Notes: generated by a model not told the origin, from the sequence alone. A stretch of DNA of 64,000 nt from Lederbergia citri (GCF_018343625.1 NZ_JAGYPG010000004.1:365496-429495); one strand, 5' to 3'. Shown: positions 1-9,934, counted from the first letter of the stretch. Numbers and translations: made by a program.

Positions 1-500
1 AACAATATTATGATTCATTAGTAACACGCTTATATATAGACCATAAAGACAAGAGTATGACAGAGAGGCGTTTCAGGTTATTTAAAGAGTTATGGGAAAA
101 ACAAGATATCGTTATTGTTGAAGGAGAACAAAGCAGGCTAGGAATAGGCAATGATTTATTTAATAATGCAAAATCCATTAAAAGAATACTATGTCCAGCT
201 ACAAATGCGTTCGCTAATTATGATCAAATTTTAGGAGAAGTAAAAAAACAAAATAAATCAAAATTGATATTGATTGCACTTGGTCCAACTGCTACCGTGT
301 TAGCTTATGATTTAGCACTTAGTGGTTATCGGGCATTAGATATTGGACACATCGATATTGAATATGAATGGTTTTTAAATAAAGCTATCGAAAAGGAACC
401 AGTTAAAAGCAAGTATGTTGGCGAGGTTGTAAATGGAAGGAATGTTTATTCTATAAATGACTCTAGATACGAAAGTGAAATTATTTCTAGGATCGTTTGA
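1..500 (+). CDS. GT-D family glycosyltransferase (DUF1792), 3' part only
   Basis: The reading frame is open to the left edge of the window (first full codon at 3), so the N-terminal part of the gene is missing. The visible part contains the well-conserved stretch EGEQSRLGIGNDLFNNAKSI, followed by ILCPATNAF, IALGPTATVLAYDL and DIGHIDIEYEW. These match the C-terminal half of the DUF1792/GT-D glycosyltransferases, which add a sugar, often glucose, to growing surface glycans or glycoproteins. The next gene is a polysaccharide deacetylase, which fits a surface-polysaccharide cluster extending leftwards. An internal ATG at 57 is not the real start because the family continues upstream of it. The donor and acceptor sugars cannot be told from this fragment. 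Confidence 0.8.
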   Translation, partial: QYYDSLVTRLYIDHKDKSMTERRFRLFKELWEKQDIVIVEGEQSRLGIGNDLFNNAKSIKRILCPATNAFANYDQILGEVKKQNKSKLILIALGPTATVLAYDLALSGYRALDIGHIDIEYEWFLNKAIEKEPVKSKYVGEVVNGRNVYSINDSRYESEIISRIV

Positions 501-620
501 ATTTATGTTCTTACCTTAAAGATAAGGGCATTAATGTTTTCGTAATAGAGAGATAGGACGTTGTTTTGAAGTATGGTTATTACTTCAATAAATTTTAAAA
601 TAATTAAGGGTGAATTATTA

Positions 621-1817
621 ATGAGCAAGCTTCCAAAGAAAATAGGGAAAATTAAGTCTATTATATATGAATATATGTACTGGAAACTTTACTGGAAAAG
701 GTTTTATATGGACTTAATAAATAAGGTAGATGCCGAAGATAAAAGTAGTAAATTTGATTATGAGTTACCCTACATTAATAAACCAGGCATTGCTTTTTCA
801 TTTGATGATAGTTTTAGAGTAAATCAATGGATGAAATACGGGAAAGAGATCTTCGGATATTATGATGTTAAAGTAACATTTAATATTAATGCATTTCATC
901 ATTTTGAAGGAAATAGAGAGCATACACAGAAGGAAATTGATATGTTATTAGAATTACAGTCTTATGGTCACGAAATAGCCCATCATGGCTTTAATCATCA
1001 ACGTGCTGATCAGTATTCTAAGGAAAAAGGTTTGTCAAAATGGATAGATGATGAAATAGAAGCGATGCTTGATTGGATGAAAAAACAAAAACATTCTAAA
1101 ACAAATGAGAAATTTAAAAATCCAGTTTCCTTTGCGTTTCCATATGCTGAAAGTAACGAGGCAACAATTGAAGAATTAGTACCAAAATATTTTAAAATTG
1201 TAAGAGGGCATTTATATGATAAATATTTATTACCATTCGACCATACTGGTTTTGCGGCCTCTATTTGTGCAGATAGCCTTTATTTGCATAATACCAAGTA
1301 TATAAAAAAAATAATGAAAGCAGCAAAACAAGCGGGGAGTAACCTAATCATTATGTGTCATTCAATATTGCCTGAAAATATTAACTGGGATGAGTTCGGT
1401 TGGGGAGATGAATCAAATGCTGCTGGTGAGTGGAGGATCTCACCTAAAGTTATTCAAGAAATTATTGATGAAGCGAAGAAAATAGGTATGGAATTTTATA
1501 CTACTTCAGAAATAGCAGGTGTAGCAACTTTTATTGACCCTAATTTAGAGAGATGTGTAAGGAAAAAGATTTTGAATCCGCTTGACCGTTGGATTTCTAT
1601 ATCGGAATTAGGCAAGATTAAAGAACTTGATCTTAGTAGTCAAAACATCTCTAATTTAGATGGTATACAATATTTTACCAACTTGGAAAGATTGGACTTA
1701 AGTAATAATAATATTGCTGATTTTAGGTTAATCGAGAAGCTTAGCAAGTTAAAAGTGATTAATATTAATAATAACCCAAGATCTTTTAGTACATCAGGCT
1801 CATTGGTGGCGAGGTGA
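621..1817 (+). CDS. Polysaccharide deacetylase with C-terminal leucine-rich repeats
   Basis: This 398-residue protein has a NodB-type deacetylase domain in roughly residues 50-310. SFDDSF at about 61-65 gives the metal-binding aspartate, and HHGFNH at about 121-126 gives the paired histidines (H122-x3-H126). Residues from about 335 form two to three leucine-rich repeats of the internalin type (LKELDLSSQNISNLDG, LERLDLSNNNIADF), ending without a membrane anchor. The family removes acetyl groups from N-acetyl sugars. I chose the ATG at 621 because an AAGGGTGA ribosome site precedes it; an upstream in-frame start at 573 lacks one. No signal peptide is visible, so it may act inside the cell or on lipid-linked sugars. 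The repeat tail is an unusual addition and may bind a protein partner. Confidence 0.82.
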   Translation: MSKLPKKIGKIKSIIYEYMYWKLYWKRFYMDLINKVDAEDKSSKFDYELPYINKPGIAFSFDDSFRVNQWMKYGKEIFGYYDVKVTFNINAFHHFEGNREHTQKEIDMLLELQSYGHEIAHHGFNHQRADQYSKEKGLSKWIDDEIEAMLDWMKKQKHSKTNEKFKNPVSFAFPYAESNEATIEELVPKYFKIVRGHLYDKYLLPFDHTGFAASICADSLYLHNTKYIKKIMKAAKQAGSNLIIMCHSILPENINWDEFGWGDESNAAGEWRISPKVIQEIIDEAKKIGMEFYTTSEIAGVATFIDPNLERCVRKKILNPLDRWISISELGKIKELDLSSQNISNLDGIQYFTNLERLDLSNNNIADFRLIEKLSKLKVININNNPRSFSTSGSLVAR

Positions 1818-1931
1818 AAAATAGATCGATAGCGTTATCGCTGCCAACTAAACATAATAGTAGGATATACAGTGTTTTCAGAATAGTGGGAATTTATTGG
1901 TTTAAAAGCTGTTCATCAAGGAGGAAAAAAC

Positions 1932-3092
1932 TTGAACGGAAGATTTGATCAACTTGATTCAGTAAGAGGGTTAGCTGCATTAACAGTTATGGTTGGTCAT
2001 ACTGTTAATATAACGCCGACTTACTTATTTTCGGTATTAATTGCTGGTTCGCCATTTAAAGTACTAATAAATGGGCATTCTGCAGTTCTTCTATTTTTTG
2101 TTTTAAGTGGATTTGTTTTATCCTTACCGTTATTAAATGGAAGACCCATTAATTATCCAATATTTGTAAGGAGGAGAATTCTAAGAATCTATATGCCATA
2201 CTTAGTTTCAATAATCCTATCAATCATTTTGTCACTCATATTATCAAGAGGTGGGATTAGTGATTTGAGTCATTGGTTTAATCTTACATGGACTACTAAA
2301 ATCAGCATACCAATATTATTTGAGCACTTGCTTTTAATTGGTAATATTCACTCAGATGTGTTTAATAACGTTATTTGGTCATTAGTCCATGAAATGAGAA
2401 TATCATTAATTTTCCCGTTAGTTTATTTTGTTGTTAAGAAATGTAATTGGAAATATAGTATTCTCATTGGTTTCTTTTTATCTTTATTTTCCATTCTTAA
2501 TGACCATTTTGGCTTTCAAGTTAGCAACGGTTATTTTACTACATATTGGGATTCGTTACATTACACTTCCATGTTTATATTTGGAGGTGTGATAGCGAAA
2601 CACTTAAAAGATATTATGATCATGTATCGTAAAATATCCAAGCTTAATAAGTGGATATTGTTACTATCCGCTTTCGTTTTTTATAATTATCCCGGGGCAG
2701 GTTTGAGATTATTAAGTCTCATTAATTTTACTTATCCAGGGAGAGTTGTTATGGATTATACTGCATGTTTAGGGGCGGTTTTATTTATTATTATCGCATT
2801 AGGATCTGAAAAGATAACAAATATATTGATGTTTAAACCAATAAATTTTATAGGAAAGATATCTTATAGCATATACCTATACCATCTTATTGTTCTCCTA
2901 AGTTTAACATACTTACTATATGGTTTAGTTCCGATGTGGGTAATTTTTCTATTGACTATAGTAGTGACAATCTGTGTTTCAACACTAGCTTATTATTTCG
3001 TGGAAGAGCCATTTATGAAGTTAGGTAAAAAAATCTCAAATAAACAAAAAATACAAGAAAGAACGAATACATTAAATCAACATGTTTCTTAA
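1932..3092 (+). CDS. Acyltransferase 3 family membrane protein (OafA-like)
   Basis: The protein is 386 residues with about ten hydrophobic membrane segments. It begins with the family hallmark DSVRGLAALTVMVGH, whose histidine is the expected catalytic residue, and has the family-like RRRILRIYMPY block and a C-terminal FVEEPF motif. Such proteins move O-acyl groups, usually acetyl, across the membrane onto surface polysaccharide. The start is TTG at 1932, seven bases after an AAGGAGG-type ribosome site. It lies between a deacetylase and a secreted beta-helix protein, so it probably decorates the same surface glycan. The exact acyl donor and acceptor are unknown. Confidence 0.85.
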   Translation: MNGRFDQLDSVRGLAALTVMVGHTVNITPTYLFSVLIAGSPFKVLINGHSAVLLFFVLSGFVLSLPLLNGRPINYPIFVRRRILRIYMPYLVSIILSIILSLILSRGGISDLSHWFNLTWTTKISIPILFEHLLLIGNIHSDVFNNVIWSLVHEMRISLIFPLVYFVVKKCNWKYSILIGFFLSLFSILNDHFGFQVSNGYFTTYWDSLHYTSMFIFGGVIAKHLKDIMIMYRKISKLNKWILLLSAFVFYNYPGAGLRLLSLINFTYPGRVVMDYTACLGAVLFIIIALGSEKITNILMFKPINFIGKISYSIYLYHLIVLLSLTYLLYGLVPMWVIFLLTIVVTICVSTLAYYFVEEPFMKLGKKISNKQKIQERTNTLNQHVS

Positions 3093-3153
3093 CATTAAAA
3101 TTAAAAATTAGATAAAAAGCTAATATAGTTTTTATTTAAAGGAATGAAACATT

Positions 3154-5367
3154 GTGAAAAGCTGGTTCAAGGTTCTTTCAACCTTTATTCTTATTTGTGG
3201 TATTTTTATGATATTCAAAGTCCAAGGTAGTCAAAAAAACGAGTATGACAGAAAAAATGATGATTCAGCTTTTATGTCATCTCAAGATTCACTACATTTA
3301 GATAAAATCATTGAGAAAACTTTCCCAACAAACAATGAAGAAAATGTTTATTCTTTAGAACTTAAAAAGTGGAGAATATCCAACGATGGAACACATCCCA
3401 AGGAAACAACAAAAGGATTGAATGATGCAATAAAATGGGCGCAAAAAGAAGGTTATACAACGTTTTATGTTCCTCCAGGCACCTATTTAATTTGCAAGGG
3501 TAAAGAGGAGGATGATACCGAAGCAAGAATCAATTTAGTTTCAAATATGACTTTTCTTTTAGATGAAAAAGCAATCATTCAAAAAGAATCGAATGGTTTC
3601 GAAATATATTCCACTTTATTTCTAGATTCGGAGGTTGAAAACGTTAGAATAAAAGGCGGAACAATACGCGGAGATCGAGAAACTCATGATTATTCCCAAA
3701 AAGGTGAACATACAGGTGGATCACATGAATGGGGAAACGGGATTGATACTGCAGGTGCTCAAAATATTGAAATAAATGGGGTTAAGATAGAAAAATTTAC
3801 CGGAGATGGAATTGAGATTGGTGGCACGACAATATACGGGAATTATATAACTGAAGAAGATATCGAAATCGGGGGAATTGATGAGAATGGTAAATTAATT
3901 CCAACGAAGGGGAAAGTCAGAACCAAAAATAATGAAATAGCAAACTTTAATAATCCCATCTATAAAAATCCGCACTACCGTAATATTATGATGTGGCTTC
4001 CAGAGGGCGTCGATGGAAATTATGATATCTTCTTTTATCGGAAGGATCATAGTTTAATTCGGGCAGAACGTGATCTGCATTTTAATTCGACCTGGGGGTA
4101 CTCTGAAATACCGGAAGATGCAGTCTATTTTAGGGCAGTTTTTAATAGTGATTCAAAGAATAATATTATAGTAAATAGAATGACGGTTGCGATAACCAAA
4201 AATATAACAATAACAAATTGTGAAATTGGCTACAACAGAAGACAAGGTATTACAGTCGGGGCATCGGATGGAGTAAATATTGTGAATAACAAAATTCATA
4301 ATACGAACGGTACAGCTCCTGAAAGTGGAATCGATATAGAACCTGGATTTTATCCTGCAATTAACACGAATATTAAAGGAAATCAATTCTTGAATAATAC
4401 GATTCATATGGTTTTTGCATATGGGGGGAATGCACTAATTGAAGAGAACTATTTTGGACCAAATGTAAAAGATGGAATCGGATTTTCGATTAATCCTGCT
4501 TACTATGGTGCTACTGTAAAAAACAATACGTTTGATCATACAGATTTTACTACATGGGGTAATACTAACTATAGTAATAATACATTGTTATCAAGTTTGG
4601 CCGTTTTTGAAGGAGGTACGGATGTAATAGTACATGGAGTTGAAGGCATTGATTCAAGTATATCTTTCAATCAAACAGTCAATGGAGGTATAAAAGCAGA
4701 TAATATTACACTCAGTTCAACAAATAAAAGTGACATAAATGGTGGTATTTATGTTTATGGGAAACAAATTCATTTAAAAGATGTAACATTGACAGGTAGT
4801 AATGTACTAAGTGGAGATGGAAATAATGCTAGTATTTACGATAATGTAAAGTTTAATAATACAGTGGAAATGAATTTAGCTCTTGGTACGTATAAAGATT
4901 GTTATTCGATTAATGGTTTATTTTCATTAAATGTTGCTGGTAAAATAGTTTTGGAAAACTGTAAATTTGAGGATACGACATTTTATACGTATAATACCGA
5001 AACCGAAGCTGCTTTCTATCATTCAACATTTGAAAATGAAAAAATTGAAGGGCCAATTATTTTAGCTCTTGAAGCTAAAAAGGTAAATGTTCTATACAAT
5101 AAATTTAATGTTAACTTAGCAGAAGATCCGAACTCAATTATTCAAATAGGAAGAGATGCATCTGAACATGACCCTACAAAAGTATTCAATAGCACAATAA
5201 AAGGAAATACTTTTATTTCGAAACAATCTTTGATAGGGATTGATACAATAAATGGAGGAATAGGATCATTTCCATATCTTATTGAGGATAATACTTTGAC
5301 TAATGTAAAACTCAACTTAAAAGAAAATGATGTTAATAGGAATAATCGAATAAATAAGAAAAAATGA
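3154..5367 (+). CDS. Secreted right-handed beta-helix protein (pectate-lyase-like fold)
   Basis: The 737-residue protein starts with GTG at 3154 and has an N-terminal signal or anchor segment (lysine, then a hydrophobic run at about residues 7-23). Residues 60-120 carry the usual entry to a polysaccharide-degrading beta-helix (NDAIKWAQKEGYTTFYVPPGTYL). The rest is rich in short turns of the form N-x-I-x-x-N-x-I (NITITNCEIGYN, NNKIHNTNG), as in Pfam beta-helix and parallel beta-helix repeat families. Such proteins are lyases, hydrolases or epimerases of acidic polysaccharides. Its position among polysaccharide genes suggests it trims or modifies the exported polymer. I see no motif that fixes the reaction. 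Confidence 0.72.
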   Translation: MKSWFKVLSTFILICGIFMIFKVQGSQKNEYDRKNDDSAFMSSQDSLHLDKIIEKTFPTNNEENVYSLELKKWRISNDGTHPKETTKGLNDAIKWAQKEGYTTFYVPPGTYLICKGKEEDDTEARINLVSNMTFLLDEKAIIQKESNGFEIYSTLFLDSEVENVRIKGGTIRGDRETHDYSQKGEHTGGSHEWGNGIDTAGAQNIEINGVKIEKFTGDGIEIGGTTIYGNYITEEDIEIGGIDENGKLIPTKGKVRTKNNEIANFNNPIYKNPHYRNIMMWLPEGVDGNYDIFFYRKDHSLIRAERDLHFNSTWGYSEIPEDAVYFRAVFNSDSKNNIIVNRMTVAITKNITITNCEIGYNRRQGITVGASDGVNIVNNKIHNTNGTAPESGIDIEPGFYPAINTNIKGNQFLNNTIHMVFAYGGNALIEENYFGPNVKDGIGFSINPAYYGATVKNNTFDHTDFTTWGNTNYSNNTLLSSLAVFEGGTDVIVHGVEGIDSSISFNQTVNGGIKADNITLSSTNKSDINGGIYVYGKQIHLKDVTLTGSNVLSGDGNNASIYDNVKFNNTVEMNLALGTYKDCYSINGLFSLNVAGKIVLENCKFEDTTFYTYNTETEAAFYHSTFENEKIEGPIILALEAKKVNVLYNKFNVNLAEDPNSIIQIGRDASEHDPTKVFNSTIKGNTFISKQSLIGIDTINGGIGSFPYLIEDNTLTNVKLNLKENDVNRNNRINKKK

Positions 5368-5373
5368 TCAGTT

Positions 5374-5416
5374 AGCATAGCTATTATGAAAAGCTATTGC
5401 TTTTTTTTTTTTTTTT
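5374..5416 (+). terminator. Rho-independent terminator after the beta-helix gene
   Basis: An imperfect stem (GCATAGCT pairing with AGCTATTGC) is followed by an unbroken run of about 16 T. It separates the upstream polysaccharide genes from the PLP decarboxylase transcript. Confidence 0.7.
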
Positions 5417-5582
5417 GAAAAAAAAATTTTGAAATAAATCGTTGTATTGTGCTTATTTTTAAAAATCTAAAAATATGGCATAAGGAAATAAATATATTAA
5501 CGAGTTGATTGTCGAGAAATAGTAGATACAACTACAAAAACTGAAAAAAAATAATGGGTTCATTATTAATGGAGGATTTTCA

Positions 5583-6866
5583 ATGGAATCAGTTATTCAT
5601 TCAGAACTCGGAAATAACAAGTTGAATTATGATTTAATCCATCAGCTGGGGGAGAATTTCGGCTCATCCTATTATTTATTAAATGTAAATAAACTGAGAG
5701 AGAATTATCAAAAAATCGAAAAGGCATTTAAAAGTAGGTATGCAAACTTCATCATCGGTTATTCCTATAAAACAAACTACCTCCCGTATTTATGTAAAGA
5801 ATTATCAAAAATAGGAGCGTATGCAGAAGTTGTATCAAGATTAGAGTACGATTTGGCAATTAAAATTGGAGAAAACCCAAAAAGGATCATATTTAACGGA
5901 CCTCTAAAAAGTAAGGAAGATATTTACTATGCATTAAATAATGAGAGTCTAATTAACATTGATTCAATGTACGAGGTAGATTTTGTTAAAGAGTATGCAT
6001 TAAATAATCAAAACAAAGAAATAAAAATTGGATTAAGAGTTAACTTTGATATTTCACTAGGTGGAGTTAGTACTTTACAAGAAGGATATGAAATAAGTAG
6101 ATTTGGAATTTGTGTAGAAAATGGAAACTTCAATGCCATTCTTAAGGAACTTCTATCTGTGAAAAATATAAAAATAATCGGCTTGCATGGTCATTTTTCT
6201 ACAAGAAATAGAAGCTTACAGACATATGAGTTTATTACACAAACACTTTGTAACTTAGCAAAAGAAAGCTTACTAGAGACATTGGAATATATAGATATTG
6301 GTGGCGGGATATATGGTGAATTACCTGATTTATTTAATATTGCTGCGCCAACATTTGATCAATATGCAGAAACAATATGTAAAGTTATGAACCGAGAATT
6401 TCGACATTTTTCCAAAAAACCTAATCTAATATTAGAGCCCGGTATTTCAATGGTGGCCAATACCTTTATTTTTATTGCAAAAGTAATAGAAGTAAAAAAG
6501 GTAAGGAATAAAAACTTTGTGTTAGTAGATGGAAGTGTTCACAATGTAAAACCAACTATGCATAAGAATAACCTACCTATGAGAGTAGTTAGGAAAAGCA
6601 AGAAAATTATAGAGAATGAAGACTTTCATATTGTTGGATATACATGTATGGAGAAAGATTATTTAGCTCACAATGTGTGCGATTTTCTACCTGAAAGGGA
6701 CGATTATATTATTTTTGAAAATGTAGGAGCGTATACAATTGTCTTTAATCCTCCATTTATTAAAGAGCGTCCTGGGATTGTTGCAATGGATAATGATATT
6801 TTTTGTTCAGTTAGAAAGAAGGAAACATTAAGACAATTTTTTAATGAGGAAATTTATTGCTTTTAA
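5583..6866 (+). CDS. Fold-type III PLP-dependent decarboxylase (LysA/ornithine-decarboxylase family)
   Basis: The protein is 427 residues, the usual length for diaminopimelate decarboxylase relatives. Visible landmarks are the PLP lysine in YSYKTNY (K63), the HGHFSTRNRS segment, the phosphate-binding YIDIGGGIYG, the EPG motif in LILEPGIS, and the C-terminal catalytic cysteine in GYTCMEKDYLA. It should remove carbon dioxide from, or act at the alpha carbon of, an amino acid. The ATG at 5583 follows a clear GGAGG ribosome site. The next gene, 34 bases downstream, is an ATP-grasp ligase, and the pair probably makes or attaches an amino-acid-derived group. The sequence differs clearly from a housekeeping LysA, so I do not name a substrate. 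Confidence 0.75.
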   Translation: MESVIHSELGNNKLNYDLIHQLGENFGSSYYLLNVNKLRENYQKIEKAFKSRYANFIIGYSYKTNYLPYLCKELSKIGAYAEVVSRLEYDLAIKIGENPKRIIFNGPLKSKEDIYYALNNESLINIDSMYEVDFVKEYALNNQNKEIKIGLRVNFDISLGGVSTLQEGYEISRFGICVENGNFNAILKELLSVKNIKIIGLHGHFSTRNRSLQTYEFITQTLCNLAKESLLETLEYIDIGGGIYGELPDLFNIAAPTFDQYAETICKVMNREFRHFSKKPNLILEPGISMVANTFIFIAKVIEVKKVRNKNFVLVDGSVHNVKPTMHKNNLPMRVVRKSKKIIENEDFHIVGYTCMEKDYLAHNVCDFLPERDDYIIFENVGAYTIVFNPPFIKERPGIVAMDNDIFCSVRKKETLRQFFNEEIYCF

Positions 6867-6900
6867 TAATTAAAAAGACATTAATGAAAGGGAATGTTTC

Positions 6901-7914
6901 ATGAATATATTAATTTGTAGTGTTGGACGGAGAGTTAAATTGATACAATATTTTAAAGAAGAACTTCACAAAATCAATGGAAAAATTATAGCGGTTGATT
7001 GTGATCCTACTGCCCCTGCATTGTCATATGCCGATTCTTTTGAGATTGTTCCTCGAATTATACACCCAAATTATGTTCAACATATAAAAGATTTGTGCGC
7101 TAAATATGATATAAAAGGTGTCTTATCTCTCATTGATCCTGAACTATCGTTATTGTCGAGACATAAAAATGATTTTGAAAAAGAAAATATATCTATCATT
7201 GTTTCAGATAAAGATATTGTCGATATTTGCTTCGATAAATATTTAACGTACCAATTTTTAAAAGACCATGATATTCCCTGTGTGCAAACGTATTATTATA
7301 TGGATATGGTAAGAGAAGATATAAATAGTGGAAGATTAAATTTTCCATTATTAATAAAGCCAAGATGTGGTAGTGCTAGTTTAGGGATATACAAGGTAAA
7401 CAATATAAATGACTTGGAATTTTTCCTTAAAGACAACGAAGAATTAGTCGTCCAACCATTCATCAATGGTGACGAATATGGGGTTGATTGCTATATTGAT
7501 CTTGTATCTAAGGAAAACACGAATATATTCATGAAGAGAAAAATTTCAATGAGGGCTGGAGAAACAGATAAGTCTATAGCTGTAAAAGACCCAGAATTAA
7601 AACAATTAATTCAACAACTTATTCATATTCTTAAACCATTAGGACCTATTGATGTTGATTGTTTTAAAACAAAAGATGGCTATATCATTTCTGAAATTAA
7701 TCCTAGATTTGGTGGAGGTTATGTTCATGCGCATGAAATGGGCCAAAATTTCGTTGGAAATATTATAAATAATTTGAATGGTAATTCGAATTTATTAATT
7801 GAAGATAATTATCAGGAAGGAACGACGCTAGTAAAATACGATCATTTTATTATTCATAATTCAAGCGATTCACTAATCTCTTCAGTAGACAACGAGTTAA
7901 AATTACAGATATGA
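6901..7914 (+). CDS. ATP-grasp domain ligase (carbamoyl-phosphate-synthase-like)
   Basis: The 337-residue protein has a Rossmann-like N-terminal domain (ILICSVGRRVKLIQYF) and an ATP-grasp domain. The latter shows the ATP-binding lysine region FPLLIKPRCGSASLGI, the acidic hinge ELVVQPFINGDEYGVD and the metal-binding end ISEINPRFGGGY. ATP-grasp enzymes join a carboxylate, activated as acyl phosphate, to an amine or thiol. It follows the PLP decarboxylase closely and is probably co-transcribed with it, so it may couple that amino-acid product to a carrier or sugar. The ATG at 6901 is preceded by GAAAGGGAATG. The acceptor is unknown. Confidence 0.78.
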   Translation: MNILICSVGRRVKLIQYFKEELHKINGKIIAVDCDPTAPALSYADSFEIVPRIIHPNYVQHIKDLCAKYDIKGVLSLIDPELSLLSRHKNDFEKENISIIVSDKDIVDICFDKYLTYQFLKDHDIPCVQTYYYMDMVREDINSGRLNFPLLIKPRCGSASLGIYKVNNINDLEFFLKDNEELVVQPFINGDEYGVDCYIDLVSKENTNIFMKRKISMRAGETDKSIAVKDPELKQLIQQLIHILKPLGPIDVDCFKTKDGYIISEINPRFGGGYVHAHEMGQNFVGNIINNLNGNSNLLIEDNYQEGTTLVKYDHFIIHNSSDSLISSVDNELKLQI

Positions 7915-7948
7915 TAAATGGTAAACATTTGAAATGAGGTATAAATCA

Positions 7949-8665
7949 ATGAAACTAGCCTTTCTATCAGATATCCATGGAAACGCCGTCGCGCTGGAGG
8001 CCGTTTTACAGGATATCAAGGAAAAAAATGTTGATAAGATTTATGTTTTAGGAGATATATGCTACCGTGGTCCTGAGCCGAAGCGATCTCTTGAATTGGT
8101 GCAGTCTTTAAATTGTGATGTCATCAAAGGTAATGCTGATGAATGGATTGTTAGAGGTGTGAGTCAAGGAGAGGTTCCGGACCAGGCGTTGGACATGATG
8201 AATAGAGAGCGAGATTGGATTTATTCGCAACTTGATCAGGATAGTATAGACTATTTGGAAATGCTGCCAATGGAATTAATGATTGAATCAAAAGGTATGA
8301 AGATTCATGCTTTCCATGCAACTCCTAATAGTTTGTTTGAAATTGTACCACCATTTGAAAGTGATGAATTTTTAACCACTAAATTCATGCAAAACGAGGC
8401 AGACTTTTATATTTACGCCCATATTCATAAGCCATATATTCGGTACATTAACGGTAAGTGTGTAATAAACATCGGGAGTGTAGGACTTCCTTTTGATGGT
8501 ATAAAAAAATCCTCATACGCGTTAATAGATATTACAGATAACGATTTTCAAACTACTATTGTCAGGGTTCCATTTAATACAGATAAGGTTATTCAACAAT
8601 ACAAGGAATATAACTATCCAAATGCAGAAGTTTTGAGCAATATTTTAAAAAACGCAAAAATATAA
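7949..8665 (+). CDS. Metallophosphoesterase family protein (YfcE/SAP phosphatase-like)
   Basis: The protein has the full calcineurin-like metal set: SDIHGN near the N-terminus, GDICYRGPEP, KGNADEW, FHATP and AHIHKPY, ending with NIGSVGLPFDG. It should bind two metal ions and hydrolyse a phosphomonoester or diester in the cytoplasm. I prefer the ATG at 7949 because the GAGGT ribosome site lies inside the longer frame that begins at 7934. It directly follows the ATP-grasp gene. Its base composition is slightly less AT-rich than its neighbours, so it may be a separate acquisition. The natural substrate cannot be named. Confidence 0.82.
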   Translation: MKLAFLSDIHGNAVALEAVLQDIKEKNVDKIYVLGDICYRGPEPKRSLELVQSLNCDVIKGNADEWIVRGVSQGEVPDQALDMMNRERDWIYSQLDQDSIDYLEMLPMELMIESKGMKIHAFHATPNSLFEIVPPFESDEFLTTKFMQNEADFYIYAHIHKPYIRYINGKCVINIGSVGLPFDGIKKSSYALIDITDNDFQTTIVRVPFNTDKVIQQYKEYNYPNAEVLSNILKNAKI

Positions 8666-8666
8666 C

Positions 8667-8702
8667 TGAGAGAAGGATTATATCACCTTCTCTTTTTTTT
8701 TC
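8667..8702 (+). terminator. Terminator after the phosphoesterase gene
   Basis: AGAGAAGG pairs with CCTTCTCT across a 10-base loop and is followed by nine T. Confidence 0.85.
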
Positions 8703-8824
8703 TTCTTGTTTAGGAAGTTGCTACAGACTGATTTTTTTACATAATGTTTATCAAGAATTGAATCTTTTTATTGTTACTAATATGGGGCAATTTGCTAGTA
8801 ACTATTTTTAAAATTACGGATGGG

Positions 8825-9934
8825 GTGATTATTATCGTTGACAGAATACATTCGATTGATTTTATGAAAGGTATTTCCATATTTATCGTGGTGTATTTTC
8901 ATACAATGTTATTTGATGGAAATCAAATCAATCGGTTAAATATTTGGTTACTACTGTTCCCTAGGTTCGTGATACCATTTTTCTTTATTGCTTCAGGCTT
9001 TTTCTTAGGAATTAACATAAAAAAACGCTTAAATTATACTAAGTATTTTAAAGGTTATATACTAAAATTAGTAAAAGTTTTTGTCGTTTGGTATTTTATT
9101 TATTTGATTTACGATTGCGTAGTAAACTTATTATTAGCTATACATATGGGTCTTGAAATTAAAAGCGAAATTGCTAGATATTTTTTATCTATTCCAAAAT
9201 TAGGCGTTCTATATTATGGGATGGGAAATACTTCATATCATTTATGGTTTTTAACAGCATTAATTTGGTCCATGATTATATTGTTTTTGTTCATTAAATT
9301 AAAAAAACTTCATCTCTTATTAGTAATAAGTTTATTACTTAATATCATTGGGCTTTTTGGTCAAACCTACTCCGGCATTTTTCACCTTCCTTTAGATACA
9401 AGAGATGCATTATTTTTTGGTTTATTTTATACAACTCTAGGTTGTTATATAGCTTTTAACTTTGAAAAGGTAAAACAATTAATAGCTAAAGTAAAGGCAA
9501 AGACGATCATCTATCTATTCATATTGGCAACAATTTTACAGGCTGCTGAAAGTGTAATAACTAGAATATGGTTGGATGGTACGAAAGGTGGAATGGGTTA
9601 TTACTTATCAACTATTCCATTAACAGTATTTTTATTTTTATTATTGATAAAAAACAAAAACTTCGGTCACCAGTCCATAATTTCATGGATTGGAAAAAAT
9701 GCTATAGGAATATATGTAGCACACATGGGGTTTATAAGCATATTTAATTTGGCTCTACAATTTTTTGATATTGAATGGTTAAGGAAATCTCTTCTGTTTA
9801 ATTTCTTCTTAGCTTTAGTAATATTAATTCTATCGTATTATTTCTTTGTTTTTTTCATGAAATTTGGTTACAAGATGATTTTTATGTATAGGAAAATGCT
9901 CTCAACAGGAAGGGTTAAGTTATTTGGCTCATAA
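8825..9934 (+). CDS. Acyltransferase 3 family membrane protein
   Basis: This is a second membrane O-acyltransferase, about 370 residues, with HSIDFMKGISIFIVVYFH at its beginning (histidine of the catalytic motif) and about ten membrane segments. YHLWFLTALIW and IGKNAIGIYVAHMGF are further family-like blocks. The start is uncertain: the frame is open from a TTG at 8771, but GTG at 8825 gives a protein that begins closer to the family pattern. Neither start has an ideal ribosome site. It is a single-gene unit between two terminators. The likely role is acylation of a surface glycan or another extracytoplasmic target. Confidence 0.78.
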   Translation: MIIIVDRIHSIDFMKGISIFIVVYFHTMLFDGNQINRLNIWLLLFPRFVIPFFFIASGFFLGINIKKRLNYTKYFKGYILKLVKVFVVWYFIYLIYDCVVNLLLAIHMGLEIKSEIARYFLSIPKLGVLYYGMGNTSYHLWFLTALIWSMIILFLFIKLKKLHLLLVISLLLNIIGLFGQTYSGIFHLPLDTRDALFFGLFYTTLGCYIAFNFEKVKQLIAKVKAKTIIYLFILATILQAAESVITRIWLDGTKGGMGYYLSTIPLTVFLFLLLIKNKNFGHQSIISWIGKNAIGIYVAHMGFISIFNLALQFFDIEWLRKSLLFNFFLALVILILSYYFFVFFMKFGYKMIFMYRKMLSTGRVKLFGS

